Positions 7,738 to 14,032 of a DNA stretch of 14,032 nt are shown here, in pieces (position 1 is the stretch's first letter; each line of letters starts with the position of its first letter). The DNA comes from an uncultured Neisseriaceae bacterium (GTDB taxonomy: Bacteria; Pseudomonadota; Gammaproteobacteria; Burkholderiales; UBA11063). The stretch covers positions 1 through 14,032 of the forward strand of contig CALFYC010000071.1 of the NCBI GenBank assembly GCA_937952895.1, written 5' to 3'. A program made the position numbers and the translations under genes. Below the pieces are notes generated by a model. That model had not been told where the DNA came from and did not search any database. It saw only the letters and a program-made list of their open reading frames with translations.

Positions 7738-8835
7738 TTAGTAGAGATCTAATATATTTACAACATAACTATTGGTAACATCGCTACCAGATTCAGTATA
7801 AACCCCTAGAACGTATGTTTGATATACAGTATTTGCAGAAGTGATTTCTGAACCTGGATATCTGTAATCTATCCATAATGCATTACCAAATTGTCCACTA
7901 TTGTCTCGTGTAACGTTTACAAAAGCAGCCCCATTATTAGAGCTTTCATCTACATCCGTCCAATCAGAGACTAAATTATAGCCACCATTTCCATCTGAAG
8001 TAATACCTTCAAAATGGCTTATTGTGGAAGTAATCGGTTCATCTTTATAATTATAGCTTCGCCAATTAGAAATTTCATGAGTATCTGAATTCCAATCTGC
8101 AATATATCCTTCGTCAACACCTAATTGATCTAGATCGCTATAACCACCAGTAATAGTATAACTATTTCCTCCATTATACCAAATACCATAAGCGGTGATA
8201 CTTACTGCACCTGGTTTTTCTATATCATAATATGATTCATTAGTAATATCATAAATAAAAGCTTTTCCAGAATGTAAGGCTGTATCATAGTTACCTACGA
8301 TAATTCCACCCATGGTGCTATGAGCTATTGTATTTAGTAACGTATCCCCAGATTCAACAGGAGGTGTTAAAGTTGCCCATGTTCCAGAACCATCAACTGG
8401 ACCTTGATAAAGTAGTCCTAATGCTGAACTCTCGGTTTCAATAGTAGTATAGTTGCCTACAAGTTGAATCGTGTCGCTTTCATTACCATTATTCGGCCCA
8501 TAAAATGCTGTGCTTGAAACCGTTATGCCGGATGATGATGGATATTGAAGTAGGTGCCAAGTGCCTACTCCGGATATAGATCCTACATATAATAAACCCT
8601 CTTGTGCAGAGGTGCTATTAGTTGATTCATAAATTCCACTTATGTATACATCAGATGATTGAGCTACTCCCCGTATGCCGGTTATTAGTGTTGAAGAATT
8701 TGTTGCGGCATCAGAATAGTTTAATGTCATATATGGGCTTGATGAACTGCTTGATGAGCTACTTCCTGAGCTACAGGATATATTAGCTAATGAAGAACAT
8801 AATGCTAGTAGATATAAGGGTAATTTTTTATACAT
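7738..8835 (-). CDS. Ser-tethered lipoprotein made of about six repeats, probable beta-propeller
   Basis: This 365-residue protein starts at ATG 8835 with AAAGG (8844-8848) eight bases upstream. The lipobox is A-N-I-S-C, with Cys21 lipidated and Ser at +2, predicting outer-membrane sorting. A poly-Ser tether follows (22-33). The body consists of repeats of about 55 residues. Each ends in a hydrophobic-G-x-Y/W strand: SGIYES 66-71, VGNYTT 126-131, VGNYDT 180-185, TGGYSD 229-234, VSDWTD 289-294, LGVYTE 343-348. Repeats 2 and 3 also share G-L-L-Y-x-G-x-x-x-G-x-G-T-W. The C-terminal strand (NSYVVNILDLY) looks like the first strand of a repeat whose remainder is at the N-terminus, the closing pattern of propellers. 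Function and ligand are unknown. It has its own extended -10 promoter and appears monocistronic. Confidence 0.8.
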   Translation of the reverse strand: MYKKLPLYLLALCSSLANISCSSGSSSSSSSSSPYMTLNYSDAATNSSTLITGIRGVAQSSDVYISGIYESTNSTSAQEGLLYVGSISGVGTWHLLQYPSSSGITVSSTAFYGPNNGNESDTIQLVGNYTTIETESSALGLLYQGPVDGSGTWATLTPPVESGDTLLNTIAHSTMGGIIVGNYDTALHSGKAFIYDITNESYYDIEKPGAVSITAYGIWYNGGNSYTITGGYSDLDQLGVDEGYIADWNSDTHEISNWRSYNYKDEPITSTISHFEGITSDGNGGYNLVSDWTDVDESSNNGAAFVNVTRDNSGQFGNALWIDYRYPGSEITSANTVYQTYVLGVYTESGSDVTNSYVVNILDLY

Positions 8836-8903
8836 GTAATAAACCTTTTAAAAAATAAGAATAAAGTTTTTTCTTATACTTTAGCTAATGACGGCGAATT
8901 ATA

Positions 8904-8912
8904 ATTATAGCA
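8904..8912 (-). promoter_or_regulatory. Extended -10 promoter of the repeat lipoprotein gene
   Basis: On the minus strand the sequence reads TTTGC-TATAAT, a perfect -10 hexamer with the TGn extension; the -35 region is only A/T-rich. The leader to ATG 8835 would be about 60 bases. The same TTTGCTATAAT word forms the rpmE promoter. Confidence 0.55.
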
Positions 8913-8958
8913 AATAAGCTTAATATAATTTTTTTTATTTTTATTGAATACGAAGTAA

Positions 8959-9951
8959 TTAACCTAAGCTCATTTGAGAAAAAGCAAAAATATCTGACAC
9001 TATATCAATTTGTTGATTCATTGACTCGCTAAGATTAAATTCGCTTAAGGCTAATTCTAATTGGTTACTTTTCTTTGCTAGATTCTTAAAATACCACTTA
9101 ATATGTTTTTTAGCTATTTTTGTTCCCATAAATTCGCCATAATGTTCATAAAGCAAATTTAAATGTAAAGTTAATAACTGAAGGTTTAAATAATGTGTAT
9201 CATCTTGATAAATGCCAGTTGCCAAATAGTCTTTAATTTGGCTAAAAATCCACGGTTTACCTAAGGAAGCTCGCCCAATATAAATACCATCTGCATTAGT
9301 ATATTCAAGTACATATTTGGCTTTTTCTGGAGAGGTAATATCGCCATTTGCAAAAACAGGAATAGTGAGATTTTGTTTTACTGCTTTGATTAAGTCATAG
9401 CTTGCTTCGCCATTATACATATCAAAGCGTGTTCGTCCATGAATAGTTATAGCTTTAATTCCTACATCTTCAGCAATTTTAGCAATTGATAAAATATTAT
9501 AATTACTATGATCCCAACCTAATCTGGTTTTTAGTGTGACAGGAATTGAAACTGATTCTGCGGCTTTGGTTAAAATATTCTTAACTAGTTTTTCATCACG
9601 TAGTAGGGCTGATCCTGCTAAAACATTGCATACTTTCTTGGCAGGACATCCCATATTGATTTCTAAAATATCAGAGCCAAATTCCTCACATTTAATTGCA
9701 GCTTCAGCAATCATTTTAGGTGTTCCACCAGCAATTTGAGTGATTTTAAAGGAGTTTTGGTTATAATTATCTTGTAGACGATAACGTGTTTTCGAGCTTT
9801 GCCATAGCTCAATTTTACTACTAATCATTTCAGAGATTGTATAGTCAGCTTTATATAAACGTGCAATATGGCGAAAAGGTGCATCAGTAATCCCAGCCAT
9901 TGGGGATAAGACAATATTACCAGGTAAATTTAAATTGGCGATTTTGACCAT
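8959..9951 (-). CDS. dusB: tRNA-dihydrouridine synthase B
   Basis: This 330-residue FMN enzyme reduces uridine in the tRNA D-loop using NADPH; E. coli DusB modifies U17. The N-terminal TIM barrel (about 1-240) has S16-P-M-A-G-I-T-D (FMN site), Q72-I-A-G-G, N99-M-G-C-P-A-K-K-V-C-N with catalytic Cys102, K141 in L-K-T-R-L-G-W, H171-G-R-T-R, N202-G-D-I and G226-R-A (phosphate binding). A helical tRNA-binding domain fills about 245-330. The KKVCN and LAGSALL pattern points to DusB over DusA or DusC. Length is normal (E. coli 321). The start lies eight bases after the stop of the upstream beta-lactamase-like gene, so the two are co-transcribed from the promoter near 10866-10895. Many proteobacteria have dusB next to fis; here fis is not adjacent. 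Confidence 0.95.
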   Translation of the reverse strand: MVKIANLNLPGNIVLSPMAGITDAPFRHIARLYKADYTISEMISSKIELWQSSKTRYRLQDNYNQNSFKITQIAGGTPKMIAEAAIKCEEFGSDILEINMGCPAKKVCNVLAGSALLRDEKLVKNILTKAAESVSIPVTLKTRLGWDHSNYNILSIAKIAEDVGIKAITIHGRTRFDMYNGEASYDLIKAVKQNLTIPVFANGDITSPEKAKYVLEYTNADGIYIGRASLGKPWIFSQIKDYLATGIYQDDTHYLNLQLLTLHLNLLYEHYGEFMGTKIAKKHIKWYFKNLAKKSNQLELALSEFNLSESMNQQIDIVSDIFAFSQMSLG

Positions 9952-9959
9952 AATTTTAG

Positions 9960-10823
9960 TTATTTAAAATAATTATTTAAAATTTGCATAGTTAATTTTT
10001 TAGCTATATTACCACTAGAATCAAAGTTGATAGAAGAATTTAAATTATTTTGATAACTTATATTCGTAACAAAGATATAGGTTTGATCTTTATCTTTTAG
10101 GTAACCAATAAACCAACCATCATTTAATTTAATTTGTTTATCTAAGCTAATATTGGATACATGCCAACCACTGGCAGTTTTACCATATAAATCTATATCA
10201 TTATTAAAGTTCCCTAAATAAATATTTTGGGAAGTATTTTGAATTGCGAGTTTTGAAACTGGTAGCTGATATTCAAGCATTGCATGTAAAAACTGTAATT
10301 GATTAAACGCTGAAATTTTTAAACTACTATTTAACCATGCATTAGTTAATCCATTATGTTGATCATGATCGCCAGAGAAATCTCGATTACCATATTTAAA
10401 CCCAGTTAAGTAATATTTGATTTTAGATAAACCAAGTTGTTTTGTAATTTGTTGCGATACCCATATTACAGAATATTTTTGCCAAGTTATTGGTGTCTGG
10501 TCATGATTCCAATGAGGATTTGACCAAGTTTTATTTTCCCAAACAAAAATTGTACTCTCGTTTATTCGTCTTTGATCAAATGCCATTAGCGAAAGTGGGA
10601 TCTCAAATGTTACATTAGGTGAAATTGCTTCATTACAATAATCACCTTTATTATATTCTAAAACATTTTTATGATTATTTAAATTAAATAAGATAAAACA
10701 TGCTGAATAATGGTTGAATATTTGATTTAATTGTGTTTGAGATAGATTATATCCATAACTTGGTATTATTAAAGAGAAGGTAATTATTTCTAGGCATCTA
10801 AATTTAGAAATTAATTTTTGCAT
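9960..10823 (-). CDS. Class D beta-lactamase (OXA)-family protein lacking the catalytic Ser and Lys
   Basis: This is a 287-residue protein from ATG 10823, chosen for AGGA at 10832-10835; an upstream in-frame TTG (10844) has no ribosome site. A signal peptide precedes a cut near S-Y-G at about 24, so it is probably periplasmic. Class D landmarks can be followed in order: S68-P-N-V-T-F-E-I-P-L-S-L where OXA enzymes have S-P-x-S-T-F-K-I-P; N106-H-D-Q-T; S118-V-I (SxV); Y144-G-N; W163-L-x-x-x-L-K-I-S-x-x-N-Q; K215-T-A in place of K-T-G; and G236-W-F-I-G-Y. Thus the acylated Ser is Val71, the carboxylated Lys is Glu74, and KTG is KTA, while SxV, YGN and the Trp remain. Classical hydrolysis should be impossible. 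It may be a binding or regulatory pseudoenzyme, or a decaying gene, although the frame is intact. It is operonic with dusB. Confidence 0.85.
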   Translation of the reverse strand: MQKLISKFRCLEIITFSLIIPSYGYNLSQTQLNQIFNHYSACFILFNLNNHKNVLEYNKGDYCNEAISPNVTFEIPLSLMAFDQRRINESTIFVWENKTWSNPHWNHDQTPITWQKYSVIWVSQQITKQLGLSKIKYYLTGFKYGNRDFSGDHDQHNGLTNAWLNSSLKISAFNQLQFLHAMLEYQLPVSKLAIQNTSQNIYLGNFNNDIDLYGKTASGWHVSNISLDKQIKLNDGWFIGYLKDKDQTYIFVTNISYQNNLNSSINFDSSGNIAKKLTMQILNNYFK

Positions 10824-10831
10824 AATCCAAA

Positions 10832-10835
10832 TCCT
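10832..10835 (-). promoter_or_regulatory. Ribosome binding site deciding the start of the OXA-like gene
   Basis: AGGA on the minus strand lies eight bases before ATG 10823. No comparable motif precedes the TTG at 10844, so the shorter, signal-peptide-starting product is favoured. Confidence 0.65.
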
Positions 10836-10865
10836 ATTACTCAAATTTTAATTTAAAGTCCGATG

Positions 10866-10895
10866 ATTGTATATTATCGTCTCATCCGCTGTCAA
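10866..10895 (-). promoter_or_regulatory. Sigma70 promoter of the OXA-like/dusB operon
   Basis: On the minus strand a consensus -35 TTGACA (10890-10895) is followed after 18 bases by TACAAT (10866-10871), a 5/6 -10. Initiation near 10859 gives a leader of about 36 bases to ATG 10823. It has the best -35 in the window and stands back to back with the rpmE promoter. Confidence 0.65.
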
Positions 10896-10912
10896 TGGAT
10901 AGCTAGTTTTAA

Positions 10913-10941
10913 TTGCATCTTTAATAAAAGTTTGCTATAAT
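10913..10941 (+). promoter_or_regulatory. Promoter of rpmE (extended -10)
   Basis: TTGCAT (10913-10918), a 17-base spacer and TTTGC-TATAAT (hexamer 10936-10941) give a partial -35 with a perfect extended -10. The start would be near 10948, leaving a leader of about 92 bases to ATG 11040, which is long enough for translational control. Confidence 0.65.
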
Positions 10942-11039
10942 AATGCCAATAGTAGATGAATGTGTATATCCATATGGCTTATATCAAATAGTTATGTGTG
11001 GTTATTTCATCGATTTTTTATTGGAAAGCAGCTAAAATT

Positions 11040-11270
11040 ATGAAAGATTCAATTCACCCTTCATATAAGAATGTGACAGTTACTTGTAGTTGCGGTAGTA
11101 GTTTTGTTACTCAATCAACATTAGCTAAGGATGCTTTGCATATTGAAGTTTGTTCTCAATGTCATCCTTTCTATTCTGGAAAACAGAAATTAGTTGATAG
11201 CGCTGGTCGTGTGGATAAATTCCGCCAAAAATATGCAGCGTTTAGCAAAAAAACTGCTTCAGCGAAGTAA
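11040..11270 (+). CDS. rpmE: 50S ribosomal protein L31 (bL31), zinc-binding form
   Basis: This is a 76-residue protein. ATG 11040 is chosen because M-K-D-S-I-H-P-S-Y is the standard L31 N-terminus and GGAAAG lies at 11023-11028; the in-frame codons from 10998 add no homologous sequence. Cys16, Cys18, Cys38 and Cys41 form the CxC...CxxC zinc site of the C-plus type. The signature H42-P-F-Y-S-G-K-Q and G-R-V-D-K-F follow. The tail is slightly longer and more basic/Ala-rich than in E. coli. L31 bridges the 50S and 30S subunits (B1b region). The long leader could host feedback regulation as known for E. coli rpmE, but I see no convincing structure. A hairpin at 11290-11320 follows. Confidence 0.95.
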   Translation: MKDSIHPSYKNVTVTCSCGSSFVTQSTLAKDALHIEVCSQCHPFYSGKQKLVDSAGRVDKFRQKYAAFSKKTASAK

Positions 11271-11289
11271 TTAGTTTTAAATAAAGTTT

Positions 11290-11324
11290 GAAATAGGTAG
11301 CTATTATTGCTACCTATTTCATTT
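11290..11324 (+). terminator. Intrinsic terminator after rpmE
   Basis: Arms GAAATAGGTAGC (11290-11301) and GCTACCTATTTC (11309-11320) form a perfect 12-bp stem with a 7-base loop, followed by a short T-rich ATTT. It ends only a few bases before the GGAAG ribosome site (11325-11329) of the next gene. Downstream expression therefore needs read-through or a promoter I could not identify. Confidence 0.75.
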
Positions 11325-11335
11325 GGAAGTGCTTA

Positions 11336-12970
11336 ATGCTAACATATAATCAAAATTCAGCTCCTAAACGTAAGGATCGGCCTTGGCTATTAGTGATTTT
11401 AGTCATAATTTGGATTATTGGTGCAGCAGTTTTTCATTCGCCCTGGGAACCACATGAACCATTTGTATTTGCAGTTGTTAAAGGCATAATTTATAACCAT
11501 TCATGGTTAGTACCTTATATCTCAGGTGCACCTTATCTACAAATTCAGCCATTTTATTTTTGGCTTTATTCTGCAATTATTAAATTATTTAATATTCATA
11601 ATATTTATAGTATTGCCAATAGTGTACGGGTAGTGAATATATTATTCACATTGTCTGTAATTGCGCTATCTGCGAAAATTGGTTCGAATTTACTAGCATA
11701 TAAAAATGGTCGCACCGTAGTTTTAGTTTTGATTAGCTCAGTTGGATTTATTAATAACTCATATCAGTTAACTCCTAATATGATAGTTTTACTTGGCTTT
11801 TGTTTATATATATATTCATTGCAATTGTATCAACGCCTACCAGGAATATCTGGATGGATATTATTTGTTGGATTATTATTGATTTCCATTCATTTCACCT
11901 GTGAGTTTATTTTAATTGCATTATTAATTTTAGCGATTCTCCCATTAATAGATAAACATTGGCGGAATAAAGATTATTTGATTACGGTATTAATAGGAGT
12001 TAGTTTGTTTGCGATAATTTTTTATCTATACAGCTATCAATTACAGAGTGTAAATAAAGAATTTTTTTTACAATGGAAGCAAAGATATACTGCCTTATAT
12101 AACGTAAATCATAAAGGAATTTTAAAACAATTATTAGAAACGGTGAGTTTACTTTTGTGGTATTTAGTTCCTAGTTGGACATTAGCGATATGGACTTTTT
12201 ATAAGCACAGAAAAACTATTTTTAAAGATAAAATTATTCAAGTTAATGTAATGCTTGTGATATTATTATTCTTAGTTACTTTAATTAGTGGTAAATCAGT
12301 TGAAGGAATGATTTTTCCGATTATTTTACCTTTTACTTTTATTGCATCCATTGCTATTGATTCAATGCGCATTAGCATTGTTGCTTTGTTTAACTGGTTT
12401 TGCATTTTCTTATTTGGAATTGTGGGCATAGGGATTTGGATTATTTACTTTGGTTTTATTTTTAGAGTTAATAATGATCTGCTAAACCGAGCACTTCAAT
12501 TAAGTCAAGATTTTGTATATAATTTTAATATATGGCAATTAATGTTAGCTGTAATTATAACCTTAATTTGGGTATTCATGATTACTCGTCGCCATATTCG
12601 TGGGCGTGAAATGGTAACTAATTGGGCTTCTGGAACAACTTTTGTACTAGTCTTATTTATGGCTTTATTATTGCCATGGTTTGATTCCATCTTAACATTC
12701 AAGCCAATTGTCACAGAAAGTTTAAAACATTTAGATTTAGATGCTTGTGTAGCTACTAACGGCGAAAACACTCCACAAGGAGCACTTTGGTACTATTATG
12801 CAGATGTGAATTTAATGCCAAGCTTTATAAATATTAATTATAGTATTTGTAATCAAGCTCTTGTTGCAACTCGCGATATTCATCAGATTGATCAGAATAT
12901 ATGGCAAATTATATGGCAAGCAAATCGTCCAATTGATAATAATGTTTATTATGTATTAAAACGCCGTTAA
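11336..12970 (+). CDS. GT39/ArnT-like integral membrane glycosyltransferase with altered DE motif
   Basis: This 544-residue protein has GGAAG six bases before ATG 11336. It has many hydrophobic helices (about 16-33, 98-160, 170-206, 214-234, 270-288, 303-320, 325-400, 412-430, 445-465) and a soluble C-terminal segment from about 470. The N-terminal region matches the PMT_2/ArnT layout: P36-W-E-P-H-E-P, then V59-P-Y-I-S-G-A-P-Y-L-Q-I-Q-P-F-Y-F-W-L, corresponding to the first periplasmic loop and the P-x-x-x-G-x-x-x-x-x-K-P-P-x-x-x-W pattern. Family members transfer a sugar from a polyprenyl-phosphate donor to lipid A, other lipids or protein. Here the catalytic Asp-Glu pair reads His40-Glu41, and KPP reads Ile-Gln-Pro. 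Activity is therefore uncertain. No lipid A or aminoarabinose genes are adjacent. The acceptor is unknown. Confidence 0.8.
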   Translation: MLTYNQNSAPKRKDRPWLLVILVIIWIIGAAVFHSPWEPHEPFVFAVVKGIIYNHSWLVPYISGAPYLQIQPFYFWLYSAIIKLFNIHNIYSIANSVRVVNILFTLSVIALSAKIGSNLLAYKNGRTVVLVLISSVGFINNSYQLTPNMIVLLGFCLYIYSLQLYQRLPGISGWILFVGLLLISIHFTCEFILIALLILAILPLIDKHWRNKDYLITVLIGVSLFAIIFYLYSYQLQSVNKEFFLQWKQRYTALYNVNHKGILKQLLETVSLLLWYLVPSWTLAIWTFYKHRKTIFKDKIIQVNVMLVILLFLVTLISGKSVEGMIFPIILPFTFIASIAIDSMRISIVALFNWFCIFLFGIVGIGIWIIYFGFIFRVNNDLLNRALQLSQDFVYNFNIWQLMLAVIITLIWVFMITRRHIRGREMVTNWASGTTFVLVLFMALLLPWFDSILTFKPIVTESLKHLDLDACVATNGENTPQGALWYYYADVNLMPSFININYSICNQALVATRDIHQIDQNIWQIIWQANRPIDNNVYYVLKRR

Positions 12971-12995
12971 ACTTGATTTGGGTTTTATAATATAT

Positions 12996-13847
12996 TTATT
13001 CCTTTGAATAAGAAACCTGTTTTAAGATAAAAAGATTGTCTTTAGGTAATTCATTTAAGATATCTTGAACTGATTTACCAATTGTAGGATGTATCCAATC
13101 TGGTGTGATATCTGCAAGTGGTTTTAATACAAAATCCCGTAAGTGGGCATCTTTATGTGGAATCGTTAAAAAATTATGCGTATAAATTAAATCATCAAAG
13201 AAAATTAAATCAATATCAATCACTCGCGGACCATTTACTAATAATTCTTGTTTACCCATTAATTTTTCGATTTCTTTCGCTTTACCCAGAAGTTCTTCAG
13301 GTTTTAAAGTAGTATAGCCAATAATTGCAGTATTATAAAAATTGGGTTGATCTTTATAACCAAATGGTTTGGTTTCATAAAAGTTTCCAACTGCGATCTC
13401 ACTAATATGTTCACCTAAAATGGTGGTGGCATTTACTAGTTGTCGTATTGGTGTATGAATGTAATTAGAGCCAAGAGCTATTGCTACTTTAAATTTACGA
13501 TGTAGATTTATTTTAACACTTATATCACTTTTTCTGATATCACATACTAATGGTTTAGTAAGTTTTAAAGAAATGCTTTTAATTAATTTAAACTCTTCTA
13601 AAACTTTTTTGCTAATATGCTGGGCAAGGGTTTCTAAAAGCTGAAATTCAGTTCTTTTAATTATTTGTCTGACATAATCTTGTAGTGTTTCATAATTTAC
13701 AGTTTTATCAAGTTTATCGTCATCAATCCAATTAAATGGGTAGAGATGGACATTTAAGTCAACAACAATTGGTTGCTTATTATGTCTTTCATTCTCAAAA
13801 CAACCAATTATAATATCTTCTTTAATATTATTAATTTCAATTTCCAT
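12996..13847 (-). CDS. folBK: Fused dihydroneopterin aldolase / HPPK (FolB-FolK), folate biosynthesis
   Basis: This 283-residue cytosolic protein carries two consecutive steps of pterin synthesis. FolB (about 1-117): I24 region G-C-F-E-N-E-R with Glu20, Q25-P-I-V-V-D, V50-N-Y-E-T-L (Tyr52), L70-L-E-T-L-A (Glu72), and Lys98 in K-L-T-K-P, the aldolase general-base position. It cleaves dihydroneopterin to 6-hydroxymethyl-dihydropterin. FolK (about 119-280): A124-L-G-S-N, F157-Y-E-T-K-P-F-G-Y-K-D-Q-P-N-F-Y-N, R208-V-I-D-I-D-L with Mg-binding Asp211 and Asp213, and I229-P-H-K-D-A-H-L-R-D-F-V-L-K-P-L. It pyrophosphorylates that product with ATP. The domains join with almost no linker. ATG 13847 has a strong AGGGAGG (13854-13860). 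It overlaps the upstream gene by 11 bases, suggesting translational coupling. Confidence 0.93.
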   Translation of the reverse strand: MEIEINNIKEDIIIGCFENERHNKQPIVVDLNVHLYPFNWIDDDKLDKTVNYETLQDYVRQIIKRTEFQLLETLAQHISKKVLEEFKLIKSISLKLTKPLVCDIRKSDISVKINLHRKFKVAIALGSNYIHTPIRQLVNATTILGEHISEIAVGNFYETKPFGYKDQPNFYNTAIIGYTTLKPEELLGKAKEIEKLMGKQELLVNGPRVIDIDLIFFDDLIYTHNFLTIPHKDAHLRDFVLKPLADITPDWIHPTIGKSVQDILNELPKDNLFILKQVSYSKE

Positions 13848-14032
13848 ATTGTGCCTCCCTTAATTCCCGGATAACTAGAAAATCATGTTCTGCTTTAAAA
13901 TAAGTGCTACAAATAATGGATATTAGTGAACTTATAATTATTAAAGCTGGAATTGCTTTATGCTCACTAATTAAGTGTTTCGCTAAAAGTTGAATAATAA
14001 AAACGGTACTTAATGAAATTATTGCATATGAA
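13837..14032 (-). CDS. C-terminal end of an integral membrane protein (MFS-like?), 5' end outside window
   Basis: On the minus strand a frame is open from the right edge (first full codon at 14031) to TGA 13837-13839, giving 64 residues. It contains two hydrophobic segments (about residues 3-17 and 29-45 of the fragment) separated by K-H-L-I-S-E-H-K, then a short charged tail ending R-E-L-R-E-A-Q-Y-G-N. This looks like the last two helices of a major facilitator-type transporter. PlsY, which often neighbours folB in proteobacteria, was considered, but its C-terminal R-H-x-x-N-I-x-R-L pattern is missing. The stop lies 11 bases inside folBK, in another frame, consistent with an operon. The segment is too short for firm identification. 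Confidence 0.6.
   Translation of the reverse strand, partial: SYAIISLSTVFIIQLLAKHLISEHKAIPALIIISSLISIICSTYFKAEHDFLVIRELREAQYGN
13854..13860 (-). promoter_or_regulatory. Strong Shine-Dalgarno of folBK inside the preceding gene
   Basis: AGGGAGG on the minus strand lies six bases before ATG 13847 and within the last codons of the upstream membrane-protein gene. It is the closest match to the 16S 3' end seen in this window and fits a stop-start overlap. Confidence 0.7.

Noticed and set aside
9536..9739. 67-codon plus-strand frame inside dusB
   Set aside because: It lies opposite the conserved N-M-G-C-P-A-K-K region of DusB; shadow.
10946..11024. Possible long-range pairing CCAATA (10946-10951) with TATTGG (11019-11024), hiding the rpmE ribosome site
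   Set aside because: The upstream half lies at the predicted transcription start, so it may not be fully transcribed, and six A/U-rich pairs over 70 bases are not convincing.
12238..12771. Two short minus-strand frames (12238-12429, 12505-12771) inside the GT39 gene
   Set aside because: They mirror transmembrane coding sequence; no ribosome sites or recognisable products.
13118..13312. 64-codon plus-strand frame inside folBK
   Set aside because: It lies opposite conserved FolK motifs; shadow.
1..14032. DNA uptake sequences, CRISPR repeats, IS ends or tRNA genes
   Set aside because: I saw no repeated 10-12-mer at hairpins (the three stems differ in sequence), no spaced direct repeats, no transposase motifs and no tRNA-like cloverleaf.

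Overview
The window is a 14 kb piece of an AT-rich chromosome (about one third G+C by eye) from a Gram-negative bacterium. The supporting signs are signal peptides on beta-barrel proteins, three lipoproteins with lipoboxes, a periplasmic PglL-type oligosaccharyltransferase, an RND-type membrane fusion protein and a class D beta-lactamase homologue. The gene set (PglL-like transferase, ArnT-like GT39, DusB, four-Cys bL31, FolB-FolK fusion) suggests a low-GC beta- or gammaproteobacterium. A Neisseriales-like host is my best guess, but this is inference and was not tested by phylogeny. I see no phage, IS, CRISPR, tRNA or rRNA. The region reads as ordinary chromosome with several divergent or rewired family members.

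Layout. 1-1123 (+): the 3' end of one outer-membrane beta-barrel gene and a complete tandem paralogue. 1197-2267 (+): a Ser-rich lipoprotein of unknown function. A 15-bp perfect hairpin at 2281-2316 ends this block and overlaps the stop codon of the convergent pglL-like gene (2309-4051, -). A short divergent promoter region (4052-4159) separates pglL from a (+) cluster: an orphan RND-type membrane fusion lipoprotein (4160-5293), a TatT-like TPR secreted protein (5320-6162) and the bifunctional NAD(P)HX repair enzyme (6183-7685). After an inverted repeat comes a (-) block: a lipoprotein built from about six repeats of roughly 55 residues (7738-8835), dusB (8959-9951), and upstream of dusB, in the same operon, a class D beta-lactamase homologue that has lost its catalytic Ser and Lys (9960-10823). 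Back-to-back promoters at 10866-10941 drive that operon leftward and rpmE (11040-11270) rightward. rpmE is followed by a hairpin and then by a GT39/ArnT-like membrane glycosyltransferase (11336-12970). A convergent fused folB-folK gene (12996-13847, -) overlaps the end of an upstream membrane-protein gene that runs off the right edge.

How the genes may work together. Much of the window is envelope biology: barrels, lipoproteins, a periplasmic O-oligosaccharyltransferase, a lipid-linked-sugar glycosyltransferase, an adaptor and a beta-lactamase-fold protein. It is interspersed with housekeeping genes (nnrED, dusB, rpmE, folBK). No single new multi-gene system is evident. The most distinctive item is the apparently inactive class D beta-lactamase homologue co-transcribed with dusB. 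Next are the GT39 protein with an altered DE motif, the repeat-built lipoprotein, and the co-occurrence of a PglL-like transferase with lipoproteins carrying Ser/Thr-rich tethers.
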